Positions 8,489 to 16,788 are shown, counted from the first letter of the stretch. The stretch is DNA of 26,165 nucleotides from CBDUBU01 sp965365465 (GCA_965365465.1 CBDUBU010000018.1:1-26165); one strand, 5' to 3'. Numbers and translations: made by a program. The notes: generated by a model from the letters alone, not told the origin.

Positions 8489-9066
8489 GCGACACGCTGG
8501 ACGATGTTCGCCTCTGGCTCCGCTATGCGCAGGAGGATCTGGAGGCGGCGCGCCTGCTGGTTGGCAGGGAGGTTCCCCGCCATCCCTGCTGGCTTGCGCA
8601 GCAAGCGGCGGAGAAGGCGCTGAAAGCGGCTCTGATCTCCGAGGCGACCCTTGTTCCGCACACGCATGATCTGGAGCGGCTGCTGGGATTGCTTCCGGAT
8701 CATTGGGAGGTGAGACGCCTCGATGTGGACTTCGGCTTGCTCAGCGCCCGCTATCCCGACGATCTTCCCGACCTCATCGATCGGGCAGCAGCCGAGGCAG
8801 CCGTGGCTGGAGCAGCGCGTGTTGTTGGAGCGGTCTATGACGACCTGCTGCCTCGCCTCGGCTCCGCATCCCGATCCCGGTTCGCTGCGCAACGAAGTCC
8901 ATCCCGCGACACCGGGGCGGGCAATGCCCGGCGCGGCGATCCGCTCACTCCATCCCGCCGGACCCCGCGTGCGTGTTTCCCAGGCGAACGGCCGGGCGCA
9001 CGAAGCCGTCGGCGCGGGCGAGCAGTTTCCCGGCTCCTTCCACATCCACCCCGGCCAGCGTCATGA
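8485..9066 (+). CDS. HEPN-domain protein, partner of the nucleotidyltransferase
   Basis: The first roughly 126 residues are a HEPN domain of the PF05168 type. They show YAQEDLEAARLL, HPCWLAQQAAEKALKAAL, HTHDLERLLGLLP and ARYPDDLPDL, followed by a final helix ending VVGAVYDDLLPRLG. HEPN proteins are often RNases or toxins regulated by a paired nucleotidyltransferase. An R-x4-H string occurs at Arg28-His33, but it lies between helices 1 and 2 and lacks the Tyr of the HepT RX4HXY motif, so catalysis is uncertain. The tail from about residue 127 to 193 is rich in Arg, Pro and Ser, shows no domain, and runs antisense through the last 122 bp of murQ. Typical family members end near 130 residues, so the native stop may have been lost through mutation or frameshift. 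It overlaps the partner gene by 4 nt. Confidence 0.75.
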   Translation: MSDTLDDVRLWLRYAQEDLEAARLLVGREVPRHPCWLAQQAAEKALKAALISEATLVPHTHDLERLLGLLPDHWEVRRLDVDFGLLSARYPDDLPDLIDRAAAEAAVAGAARVVGAVYDDLLPRLGSASRSRFAAQRSPSRDTGAGNARRGDPLTPSRRTPRACFPGERPGARSRRRGRAVSRLLPHPPRPAS

Positions 9067-9892
9067 CGAGCGCCGTCTTGACGTGGCCGCCCGCCCGTTC
9101 CAGCACCCGCGACGCCTCTTCGTAGTCCACGCCGGTCGCCGTCATCACGATCCGCTTGGAGCGCTCCACCAGTTTCAGATTGGTCATTTGCAGGTCTACC
9201 ATCATGTTCTCGTAGACCTTGCCAAGCCGGATCATGGCGGCAGTCGTAATCATGTTGAGCACGAGCTTCTGCGCCGTCCCGCTTTTCATGCGGGTGGACC
9301 CCATCACGACCTCCGGCCCGACGACCGGGCAGATCGCCACGTCCACCTCCAGGTTGAACTCGGCGCGCGGGTTGCAGGTGACGAACAGCGTCTTGCACCC
9401 GGCTTCGCGGGCATACCGTACCGCGCCCACCACGAACGGTGTGCGCCGGCTCGCGGCGATGCCGCACACCACGTCTCCGGGCCGCACGCCGGCTTCCCGG
9501 AGGGCGCGTTCGCCGTTTTCTTCGTGGTCCTCCGCCCCTTCCTGCGCCCGAAAGACGGCCTCCTTGCCCCCTGCAATGAGCCCCTGCACCTGCTCCGGGG
9601 GCGTGCCGAAGGTGGGAGGACATTCGGAAGCGTCCAGAATGCCGAGCCTTCCGCTGGTGCCCGCTCCGGCATAGAACAGCCGCCCGCCGTTTTTGAAGGC
9701 CGCCACTACCAGATCCACCGCCTGCGCGATGTAGGGCAGTTCCTCCCGCACCGCGATGGGCACCTTGTGATCCTCCGTGTTGATGATTTCAAGGATCTCA
9801 CGGGTCGAGGCCGTGTCGATCTGCATCGAGCGGGGGTTGCGCTGCTCGGTGGATAGCGTCTGCAACTCGGAAAACAGGGACGGATTGGACAT
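8945..9892 (-). CDS. murQ: N-acetylmuramic acid 6-phosphate etherase
   Basis: MurQ cleaves the lactyl ether of MurNAc-6-phosphate to give GlcNAc-6-phosphate and D-lactate, a step of peptidoglycan recycling in the cytosol. The 315-residue protein begins with a TEQRNP segment and REILEIINTEDHKVP. It then shows the SIS-domain sugar-phosphate site YAGAGTSGRLGILDASECPPTFGTPP, where Glu90 is the probable catalytic acid. EGAEDHEENG follows, and then the signature STRMKSGTAQKLVLNMITTAAMIRLGKVYENMMVDLQ. Its length is normal and the family motifs are complete. No kinase, transporter or other recycling gene lies beside it. The last 122 bp overlap the antisense HEPN reading frame. It probably has its own promoter in the 43 bp after the downstream end of the lipoprotein gene or is cotranscribed with it. 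Confidence 0.96.
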   Translation of the reverse strand: MSNPSLFSELQTLSTEQRNPRSMQIDTASTREILEIINTEDHKVPIAVREELPYIAQAVDLVVAAFKNGGRLFYAGAGTSGRLGILDASECPPTFGTPPEQVQGLIAGGKEAVFRAQEGAEDHEENGERALREAGVRPGDVVCGIAASRRTPFVVGAVRYAREAGCKTLFVTCNPRAEFNLEVDVAICPVVGPEVVMGSTRMKSGTAQKLVLNMITTAAMIRLGKVYENMMVDLQMTNLKLVERSKRIVMTATGVDYEEASRVLERAGGHVKTALVMTLAGVDVEGAGKLLARADGFVRPAVRLGNTHAGSGGME

Positions 9893-9935
9893 GGACAGGG
9901 GTTCAGGCTGCGGAGTTGAAAGAATACGGCCGCCG

Positions 9936-10631
9936 TCAAGCTACGAAATTTACCTGGATGAGATTCAATACATCTGCCGGGCGCTGCCCGCATCCACCCG
10001 CTCTATCTCCACCGAGCAGAACGTTGTGACATGCCCTATGCTGCCGCTGAACCGCTTCAAGCCTGTACCTTTGATCCAATACGATGTTCGCAAAGAACTG
10101 GCATACGAGTATTCCATCAGCGAACGACACCATTCCGTTCGAGTTTGTCGTTACCGAATCCAATCCATTCGGGTGGTATCGGGCAATCCTGCGCTGGCCG
10201 GCCCAGGGAAGCAGAATGCCGCTGGAGTCTTCGGTGATTGATACGCTTTTTTGCATGTTCACTACCGTCGAGTCCCAGGGCTGATCGCCCGAATACCGGT
10301 ACAGGCGCGTCCCGTTGCGCTTTTCGAGCGCGGTCACATTTCGTCGGCCATCGGCGCATTCGGAATCAAGCAACGCAAGGGTAAGCAGGCCCTTTTCTTC
10401 TTGCTCCTCGCTGCTCAGCCGTTTCAGCCGATGGGTAATGTGATACCGGAAGGTCCAGACATCGCCCTTTTTGAGCGGAAGGAAATCGGCTTCGTTTGCT
10501 TCAGGACCGGCAGGACAGGGGGCCGAGGTTTCAAATGGATCGACTGAATCGCAGGCGCTCAGGAGCACGAGGGGGGCTGCGACTGAAAGCAGCAGCGTGA
10601 CGTAATATTTTCGGGCCATTTTTTTGGGCAT
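9936..10631 (-). CDS. Small lipoprotein of unknown function, probable 3' frameshift
   Basis: The 231-residue frame starts MPKKMARKYY, followed by a hydrophobic helix and the lipobox LLSAC, with Cys27 as the expected lipidation site. The middle part has FLPLKKGDVWTFRYHITHR, as in many Bacteroidota lipoproteins that begin with a G-D-W-F-Y pattern. No enzyme motif is visible. After about residue 178 the sequence looks non-native (QRQHRACHNVLLGGDRAGG). The frame one base later is open from about 10152 and encodes MEYSYASSLRTSYW, IKGTGLKRFSGSIGH and FCSVEIERVDAGSARQMY, then stops at 9965. That reads like the true C-terminus, so an indel between roughly 10060 and 10150 is likely, either a real mutation or a sequencing error. 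The first ATG has GGAGG 10 nt upstream; Met5 is an alternative start. Confidence 0.65.
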   Translation of the reverse strand: MPKKMARKYYVTLLLSVAAPLVLLSACDSVDPFETSAPCPAGPEANEADFLPLKKGDVWTFRYHITHRLKRLSSEEQEEKGLLTLALLDSECADGRRNVTALEKRNGTRLYRYSGDQPWDSTVVNMQKSVSITEDSSGILLPWAGQRRIARYHPNGLDSVTTNSNGMVSFADGILVCQFFANIVLDQRYRLEAVQRQHRACHNVLLGGDRAGGCGQRPADVLNLIQVNFVA

Positions 10632-10832
10632 TTACGGAGACCCTCCGGCAGGGAACTGATCGGCGCAAGATAAGCCGCCGCCAAAAGGTAAGCAGCACCC
10701 TTTACAGTCTCCATCCTGCTCGCCTTGCGCAACGACACGAGCGGTTACAGCCCGGCAGACGCTTTTCCGAACAGATGCTTTCGTGCCGCGTATGACAGGC
10801 GCTTCTGCCTGTTCCGGTCATTGCCCTGCTTC

Positions 10833-11978
10833 ATGCTGCTTCACACGCTGCGCCTGCTTTCCTTCCGGGCGCACAGCGAGACGGACCTCTCCTTTGCGCC
10901 TGGCGTGAACCTCCTTTACGGCCCGAACGGCGCGGGGAAGACGAACATCCTGGAAGCCGTTCATTACCTCTGCCTGACCAAAAGCTTCCTCGTCTCGCAG
11001 GACAGCTACGCGCTCCGGAAGGGGTCGCCTTTTTTTGAGGTGGAGGGCCGCTTCGAGAGCAGGCGCCGCCCGGACCTGCGGGTGCGACTCGTGTACGTGC
11101 CGGAAGAGGGGAAAAAAGTGTTCCTCAACCGCTCGCCCATGGAGCGGCTCTCGCACGTCGTGGGAGAACTGCCTGTGGTCGTCTTTTCACCCGAAGACCA
11201 GGCGCTGACCAACGGCGGCCCGGACGAACGGAGGCGCTTTCTGAACAACATCATGAGCCAGGAACGCGCCGTGTACCTGGACGACGTGATGAAATACCGC
11301 CGCGCCCTCCGGCAGCGCAACGAACTGCTTTCGCAGTTCCGGCGGAAAACGCTCAACCCGGCGGAGCATTCGCTTCTGGAATCGTGGAGCGCTGAGTTGA
11401 TAACTCTCGGAAGCCGCATCGTAACAGCCCGGCAGCGTTTCGTCGGGACGTTCTGCGGCTTTCTGGAGGAGGCGTATGGGCGGATCGAAACGGTGTCCGA
11501 GCGCCCGTCCATCACGTACCAGACAGTAACGCCGCCGGACCCAGATGCGGATGAGGGCATCGTCGAAGATGCCTTTCGGGAAAAACTCAGCCGGGTGAGC
11601 CGCCGCGAGCGCGAGTTGGGCCGCACCCTCGCCGGCCCGCACCTCGATGAACTGGTGTTTCGCCTGAACGGCTTCGAGGTCAGGCGGTACGCCTCGCAGG
11701 GGCAACACCGCACCTTCGGGATGGCCCTGAAACTGGCGCAGTACTTCTACCTGAAAAACAGGCTGGAGGAAAAACCGATCCTCCTCCTGGACGATGTGTT
11801 CGGAGGACTCGACCCCCAGCGCTCCCGCGCTTTTGTCGAACTGCTGCAAACAGCGGATTTCGGGCAAAGCCTCATTACTGCCGCCGCCCCGGAGCCTTTC
11901 CTGGAGTGGATTCCGTTCAACGGTTCGGAGCACCGCGCCTTGCATGTGGCTTCCGTGTATGTAACGCCGCCGGACTGA
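10833..11978 (+). CDS. recF: DNA replication and repair protein RecF
   Basis: RecF is an SMC-like ATPase that, with RecO and RecR, loads RecA at gapped DNA and stalled forks. The 381-residue protein has Walker A LLYGPNGAGKTNILEAVHYL (about 28-47) and the FSPEDQALTNGGPDERRRFLN region. The RecF signature segments LAGPHLDEL and SQGQHRTFGMALKLAQ are present, and Walker B is ILLLDDVFGGLD. The frame is open upstream to 10725, but the Met at 10833 (MLLHTLRLLSFRAH) is the family start. It is not next to dnaA, dnaN or gyrB here, unlike the classical arrangement; a detached recF is common in Bacteroidota-related genomes. It is divergent from the lipoprotein gene across 201 bp. Confidence 0.96.
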   Translation: MLLHTLRLLSFRAHSETDLSFAPGVNLLYGPNGAGKTNILEAVHYLCLTKSFLVSQDSYALRKGSPFFEVEGRFESRRRPDLRVRLVYVPEEGKKVFLNRSPMERLSHVVGELPVVVFSPEDQALTNGGPDERRRFLNNIMSQERAVYLDDVMKYRRALRQRNELLSQFRRKTLNPAEHSLLESWSAELITLGSRIVTARQRFVGTFCGFLEEAYGRIETVSERPSITYQTVTPPDPDADEGIVEDAFREKLSRVSRRERELGRTLAGPHLDELVFRLNGFEVRRYASQGQHRTFGMALKLAQYFYLKNRLEEKPILLLDDVFGGLDPQRSRAFVELLQTADFGQSLITAAAPEPFLEWIPFNGSEHRALHVASVYVTPPD

Positions 11979-11992
11979 ATGTGATAAGTGTG

Positions 11993-12000
11993 TATTTTTG
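11993..12000 (+). promoter_or_regulatory. Candidate Bacteroidota-type -7 box before the M48 protease gene
   Basis: TATTTTTG fits the Bacteroidota primary-sigma -7 consensus TAnnTTTG exactly. It lies in the 133-bp gap after recF and 112 bp before the protease start. No TTTG -33 element is seen 19 bp upstream, so the call rests on the -7 box alone. Confidence 0.35.
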
Positions 12001-12111
12001 GCATTCCGGTGGATCTGATGCGCCTTTTCGGTCTTTCATCGGTGGAATGCGCGTTTGCGCCGAACGTGAACAGCCCGGGACTCATCCCTGTTAAACATAG
12101 ACCCTCCTGCC

Positions 12112-13686
12112 ATGCGCTATTATCCTTTCCTGAAGGGCGGCTTCCGCCCGCCCGCTTTCCAGTCTGTCGGTTGGCAAGCAACACGCCGGGCGTACCTTGC
12201 CGCCGCGCTCGTGCTGCTGCTGACGGCAATCTTTGCGGCAGGTTGCGTGGTAGACCGCAACCCCATCACAGGAAAGAAACGCGCCTACGGGTATAGCTGG
12301 GCGCAGGAAGTCCAGTTGGGCCAGCAATCGGATCAGCAGATCCAGGCGCAGTATGGCATCTACCAGGACCCGGAACTCACGGCCTACGTCAATCGGATCG
12401 GGGAAAAGGTATTGCAGCAAAGCCATCTCCGGCGTCCGGATACGCCTGCCGAGTTCAAGAACACACCCTTTACGTTTCGGGTGCTGGACAGCCCCATCGT
12501 CAATGCGTTTGCCCTGCCGGGCGGGTTCGTGTACGTGACGCGCGGGCTAATGACGCACCTGGAAAACGAGGCGCAACTGGCGGTGGTGCTGGGACATGAA
12601 GTGGGGCACGTGGCGGCCCGGCACTCGTCCCAGCGGGCGTTTGAGAGCCAGCTTGGTCAGATCGGGCTGATCGGCGGCGCGGTGCTGGGGCAGGAAGTGC
12701 TGGGGCTGCCCGCCGGAGACCTGCTTAACCTGGGCAGCACGGCAACCCAGCTTCTGTTTCTGAGCTACGGACGCGACGACGAGCGCGAATCCGACAACCT
12801 GGGGGTCGATTACGCGGCGCTGGCGGGCTACAAGGCCAGCGAGGGCGCCGCGTTTTTCCGGTCGCTCAAGCGCATGGGCGCCCAGCAGGGAAGCAGCATC
12901 CCTTCTTTCCTCTCGACCCACCCTGATCCGGGCGAGCGCGAGCAGACCATTCCAAAACTGTACCAGCAGTGGGAGGGAAAGGTGGCAGATCCCATCGTGG
13001 ATACACGGGATCTCTTCAATGTGCTGGAAGGCATGGTCATGGGTGAGAACCCGCGCAACGGCTTTACCGAGAACAATATGTTCTACCACCCGGACTTGCG
13101 CTTCCAGTTTCCCGTGCCAAACGGCTTCATTGTGCAGAACGGCGCTACCCAGGTAGCGATGATCGAGCAGAACCAGCAGGCCATCATGCTGTTTGCCGAT
13201 GCGCAGAGCATCGTCGGTCAGCAGGTGTCCTCAGCGCAGGCTGCCGCCCAGACCTTCGGGAGCCAGCAGGGCTTGCAGGTGATCGAGAGCGGCGCGGCCC
13301 GCTCGTCGAACCTCCCGGCCTCGTTCGTGCTGGCAGGCGCCCAGACGCAGCAGGGCGGCAACGTGCGCCTGCTGGCTTATTTCATAGAGTACGGGAAAAA
13401 CATATGGGGTTTCCTCGGATATTCATCCGAGCAAGGGTTCGCCACCTACCAGAACCATTTTCAGCGCACGATGCAGGGTTTCTCCGCACTGACGGATTCG
13501 CGCATTCTGAACATCCAGCCGGCGCGTGTCGAGATCGTGGCGGCGCCGCGCACAGCAGCCTTCAGCACGTTCGTACCGGCCAACCTGCCGTCGGGCATCT
13601 CTGCACAAGACCTTGCGATCATCAATCAAGTAGAACTGAACGAGACGATACAGAAAGGCGAACTGCTCAAGCTGCCGACGAAATGA
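12112..13686 (+). CDS. M48-family zinc metalloprotease lipoprotein (BepA/YfgC-like)
   Basis: The 524-residue protein has a long N-terminal region, a hydrophobic helix (about 28-41) and a lipobox FAAGC, with Cys45 as the lipidation site. This places it at the periplasmic face of a membrane. The peptidase M48 domain covers about residues 65-275. It contains NAFALPGGFVYVTRGL, the zinc motif HEVGH (His162, Glu163, His166) and the third-ligand region YGRDDERESDNLG, where Glu224 is the likely ligand. STHPDPGER follows. These are the features of BepA/YfgC and LoiP-like proteases, which act in outer-membrane protein quality control. The C-terminal half (about 310-524) is not one I can name. It ends with a short LysM-like segment (ELNETIQKGELLKLPTK). 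It may have its own promoter in the gap after recF. Confidence 0.92.
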   Translation: MRYYPFLKGGFRPPAFQSVGWQATRRAYLAAALVLLLTAIFAAGCVVDRNPITGKKRAYGYSWAQEVQLGQQSDQQIQAQYGIYQDPELTAYVNRIGEKVLQQSHLRRPDTPAEFKNTPFTFRVLDSPIVNAFALPGGFVYVTRGLMTHLENEAQLAVVLGHEVGHVAARHSSQRAFESQLGQIGLIGGAVLGQEVLGLPAGDLLNLGSTATQLLFLSYGRDDERESDNLGVDYAALAGYKASEGAAFFRSLKRMGAQQGSSIPSFLSTHPDPGEREQTIPKLYQQWEGKVADPIVDTRDLFNVLEGMVMGENPRNGFTENNMFYHPDLRFQFPVPNGFIVQNGATQVAMIEQNQQAIMLFADAQSIVGQQVSSAQAAAQTFGSQQGLQVIESGAARSSNLPASFVLAGAQTQQGGNVRLLAYFIEYGKNIWGFLGYSSEQGFATYQNHFQRTMQGFSALTDSRILNIQPARVEIVAAPRTAAFSTFVPANLPSGISAQDLAIINQVELNETIQKGELLKLPTK

Positions 13687-13880
13687 CAGGGGAGCAGAAT
13701 GCCTTTACAGCCTGCTCTCTCAACAAAAGGGCATCTAGCGTAAGCAGTACATCAATCCTGCCTGCCCCGCTAATAAAGGCGAGGCCGCCGACAACCCGAA
13801 GGTCCCCATCCATTCACGGCAGGAATATAGCATAATGACCTGACCTGGCTGAGTAAACGAGTTCCTCTCGTTACCGAGGT

Positions 13881-14312
13881 TCACACCCCTGCCTCGTCCT
13901 CCCCTGAGGGCGGAATGATGGTGGCTTCGCCGCTGAGGGCCATTTTACTGCCCACGTACACGTACACGCGCCCTTTGATGTGGCGGCGCGCCTCTATCTT
14001 TTCGGAAACCTTGACTTCCACCCTGATTTCCGACCCTACCGGCACCGGCCGCAGAAAACGACAGGAAATGGCTACCGCGACGCTGCCATGGCCGGGAAAG
14101 TCCCGTCCGAGCACCTTCGAGATGATTCCGAGCAGCAACACGCCATGCACGATCGGCTTTCCGAAACGGGTTTCCGCCGCATACGCCGGGTCTACGTGAA
14201 GGGGGTTGTCATCGCCGGTCAGGTCGGCAAACGTGCGGACGTCTTCCGCGGTGAGCGTACGGGTACAGGCGAAGGAGTCGCCGACCTGGAGTGACTCGTA
14301 AGTATGTGCCAT
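13881..14312 (-). CDS. MaoC-family (R)-specific enoyl-CoA hydratase-like protein
   Basis: This is a compact hot-dog-fold protein of 143 residues. The hydratase 2 motif LTGDDNPLHVDPAYAAETRFGKPIVHG (about 31-57) is complete, with Asp34 and His39 as the catalytic pair. This is the PhaJ/MaoC pattern for hydration of trans-2-enoyl-CoA to (R)-3-hydroxyacyl-CoA, in fatty-acid turnover or supply of hydroxyacyl groups. A later FLRPVPVGSEIRVEVKV segment is also typical of the family. The length is normal for a single-domain member. It lies 104 bp downstream of the glycosyltransferase genes on the same strand; a functional link to them is not evident. The 194 bp between its stop and the M48 stop hold no gene that I can see and no clear terminator. 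Confidence 0.92.
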   Translation of the reverse strand: MAHTYESLQVGDSFACTRTLTAEDVRTFADLTGDDNPLHVDPAYAAETRFGKPIVHGVLLLGIISKVLGRDFPGHGSVAVAISCRFLRPVPVGSEIRVEVKVSEKIEARRHIKGRVYVYVGSKMALSGEATIIPPSGEDEAGV

Positions 14313-14416
14313 AGTGAACGAAGTGGAAATCGGGTAGGAAACACGTAACGCGGAACCGACGGGTCCAAAAATAACTAGCGCGGGGGTGAATGACCAACCA
14401 CGCCGGCAAATTCCCG

Positions 14417-15601
14417 CTACATATTCCGGATCACCTCCGGCAGCGTGATATAAATCTCCTCGAAACGCGCCGCCGCCACGTCCCAGGTGAAATGTTGGCG
14501 TACGTGGTCGCGTCCGGCCTGACCGAGCCAGCGTGCGAGGTCGGGATGCCGGTGTAGCCGGGCGATAGCGTCCCGGAGGGCCTGCGGGTCGTCCGGCGGG
14601 ACGAGCAGGCCGGTCTGTTCGTGCTCGATGATCTCGCCGGTCCCTCCGACGCGGGAGCCGACGACTGGGGCGCCTACGGCCATCGCGCTGAGCACGGCGA
14701 GGCTGAAGTTCTCCTCGCGGGAGGGCAGAACCACCTGCGAGGCCCCGGCCAGCGTTTCGCCCAGTTCAGCGTGCGACATCCACGGAAGCACCTGCACCCG
14801 GTCCCGGAGGCCGAGTTGCTGCAAGCGGTTCAGGATCGCCGCGCGGTCCTCTCCGCGCCCGATGATCAGCGATGGGGGCGCCTCTGCGCTGAGCAGACCG
14901 AGGGCTTCCACCAGCGTGTCCACTCCTTTGGTATGCTCAAATCGCCCGAAAAACACCAGCGGCCCGTCGGGTATGGACGCAGGGCGGTGCGCAAAAGCAA
15001 GAAACTCCTCAGGAACGCCGTTATGGATAACTTTCAGACGCGACACCGGAATCCGGTAAGCGGTATGCACCAGATCTGCCGCGAAGGCGCTGGGCGGGCA
15101 GCAGAGGTCGGCGTGACGGGCGGCGCTGCCCTGCATCAGGTACTTGCCTTCCAGCAGCGCCAGCCGGAGGTAATCGCCGAAGGAAAGCGGCTCTCGGTCC
15201 ATGAGCCGCTGCGGATAGCGCGGGTGACGTGGCGTGGAAACGAATCCGAAGCGGCATCCGGGCCGGAGTAGATGCACGAGGCCCCCTTCTTCCCCATTGC
15301 TGTGAACGACGGCGGGCTTGCCGGGACGCAACAGGCGGGCGACCTGGAGCGCCACGGAGAGGGCGTTCAGGGGCCGGAAGGGCGCGTTCCGACGGCTTTT
15401 CAAGTCGAAAAAGGCAGCCCAGTGCAGCCGGTAGGGCAGGTCGTCCGGGGCGGCAACGCGCTCCCAGGGAGGCTTCGTAAAGATTACATCCACCTCATGC
15501 CCGCGCCGCACCAGAGCTTTTGCCAGGTTGTGGGTGGAACGTTGCGCCCCGCCGCTGTAGGCGGACCAGGGGGAAAAGTCGATGGTCAGGATGACGTGCA
15601 C
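14417..15601 (-). CDS. GT4-family glycosyltransferase with altered EX7E motif
   Basis: The 394-residue GT-B enzyme begins MHVILTIDFSPWSAYSGGAQRSTHNLAKALVRRGH, the usual N-terminal acceptor domain with a glycine-rich loop. The C-terminal donor domain has NGVPEEF (about 194-200), VFFGRFEHTKGVDTLVEAL and PSREENFSLAVLSAMAVGAPVV, then VGGTGEII. In retaining GT4 enzymes this last region carries an E-x7-E pair. Here Glu297 is present but the second Glu is Ser305, which could change donor binding. The start is GTG at 15601, inside the end of the upstream glycosyltransferase gene (16-bp overlap), so translation is probably coupled. The products likely extend a surface or exopolysaccharide chain at the inner membrane; donor and acceptor sugars are unknown. 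Confidence 0.9.
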   Translation of the reverse strand: MHVILTIDFSPWSAYSGGAQRSTHNLAKALVRRGHEVDVIFTKPPWERVAAPDDLPYRLHWAAFFDLKSRRNAPFRPLNALSVALQVARLLRPGKPAVVHSNGEEGGLVHLLRPGCRFGFVSTPRHPRYPQRLMDREPLSFGDYLRLALLEGKYLMQGSAARHADLCCPPSAFAADLVHTAYRIPVSRLKVIHNGVPEEFLAFAHRPASIPDGPLVFFGRFEHTKGVDTLVEALGLLSAEAPPSLIIGRGEDRAAILNRLQQLGLRDRVQVLPWMSHAELGETLAGASQVVLPSREENFSLAVLSAMAVGAPVVGSRVGGTGEIIEHEQTGLLVPPDDPQALRDAIARLHRHPDLARWLGQAGRDHVRQHFTWDVAAARFEEIYITLPEVIRNM

Positions 15602-16743
15602 AGATACCTTTCAAGCATGGATTCATAAAGACAATCGGCGACCCGGTCCCACCCGGCCTCCCGGACCACACGGGCGCGTCCCGTGGCGCCTAGCCTGCAC
15701 GCGGAGGCAGGGTCGATGAGCAGCCGGAGCAGGCTTTCCGTGAGCGCCCCGGCATCGCCTGGCGGAACGAGCAGGCCGGTTTCGCCATGGCGCACGGCAT
15801 CGGGAATGCCCCCGGAATGCGCGCCAATGACGGGCTTGCCGCAGGCGTTCGCTTCCAGAAAGACCAGCCCGAATCCTTCTACGTTCGGGCCTTCCTCCCG
15901 TGCGGGCATGACGAAAACGTCGCAGGCGTTAAAATACAACGGAAGCTGACGGTGTGAAACCTTTCCGGCAAACCGCACGTGCGCACCGAGGCCCCGTTCT
16001 GCCGCGAGCGCCTCCAGCCGCGCCCGGTCGGGTCCGTCTCCGACCACGACGTACAGCGCGTCCGGGACTTCGGACAGAATGCGCGGCAGGGCGTGCAGTA
16101 CGGTATCAATGCCTTTGCGCTGCACCAGCCGGCACACTGTCAGCACGACGGGGCGGCCCTCGCCGCCCAGACGCTGCCGGAGCGCCGAGGCATCCATCGG
16201 CCTGAACGTGTCCGGGTCTACGCCGTTATGCACCACCGTGACGCGGGCCGGATCGACGCCTGCTGCTTTCAGCAAGCCTCCGGTATACCCACTCACCGGA
16301 TACAGACCGTCCGCCGAGCGCAGCACGCCTGCGCGGATGCGACTGTAGAGCGCCTGGACCGGAGGGGCGGAGGCCAACGGCCGGAGCAGCAGTTCCCGCC
16401 CATGCGCCGCCACGAACACTCGCCGGAGCAGTCCGGCGCGGCGCAGCATCACGGAAGAGACGGCGGCGGACCATTGCACGTGGAACGCCGCGTCGAAGCG
16501 CTCTTGCCGGATCAGTTTCAGCAGCGGAAAGAGGGAGGCCGCGCCAAACGTGTTGGAGGAGGCGCGTATCCTGTACACCGGAAACGGCAGGCACTGATCT
16601 GTCTCCTCGGCGCCGGGGCGGTGGGGCGCCAGCACGGCCAGCGCCTCGCACCGGGGCGCGAGCCGCCGGGCCAGTTCGAAGGCATAGGTCTGCATACCGC
16701 CGATGTCGGGAGGAAAATCCTGCGTGAGCAGCAGCAGTCGCAT
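15586..16743 (-). CDS. GT4-family glycosyltransferase (PimB-like)
   Basis: The 385-residue GT-B glycosyltransferase begins MRLLLLTQDFPPDIGGMQTYAFELARRL, with a conserved GG loop near residues 15-16. The middle of the protein has VHNGVDPDTFRP (about 171-182), VCRLVQRKGIDTVL and VVVGDGPDR. The donor-site segment EGPNVEGFGLVFLEANACGKPVIG has an intact E-x7-E pair (Glu289 and Glu297), followed by HSGGIPDAV. The pattern matches PimB/WcaL-like GT4 enzymes that transfer hexoses in lipoglycan or exopolysaccharide synthesis. It lies 45 bp downstream of the epimerase gene and overlaps the next glycosyltransferase by 16 bp, so the three genes form a probable operon. The specific sugar cannot be read. 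Confidence 0.93.
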   Translation of the reverse strand: MRLLLLTQDFPPDIGGMQTYAFELARRLAPRCEALAVLAPHRPGAEETDQCLPFPVYRIRASSNTFGAASLFPLLKLIRQERFDAAFHVQWSAAVSSVMLRRAGLLRRVFVAAHGRELLLRPLASAPPVQALYSRIRAGVLRSADGLYPVSGYTGGLLKAAGVDPARVTVVHNGVDPDTFRPMDASALRQRLGGEGRPVVLTVCRLVQRKGIDTVLHALPRILSEVPDALYVVVGDGPDRARLEALAAERGLGAHVRFAGKVSHRQLPLYFNACDVFVMPAREEGPNVEGFGLVFLEANACGKPVIGAHSGGIPDAVRHGETGLLVPPGDAGALTESLLRLLIDPASACRLGATGRARVVREAGWDRVADCLYESMLERYLCTSS

Positions 16744-16788
16744 ACCGGTAGCCGGGAGGAGCCGTTGGCAGTTTGGAGAGATGTCGGG

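Noticed and set aside
8723..9856. Plus-strand frame of 377 codons across the HEPN end and murQ
   Set aside because: murQ on the other strand is certain by signature; this frame has His/Arg-rich shadow composition and no domain.
13687..13880. Possible terminator hairpin between the convergent M48 and MaoC genes
   Set aside because: The best stem near 13865-13880 (CTCG-TTAC-CGAG) is only 4 bp and no T-run follows on either side.
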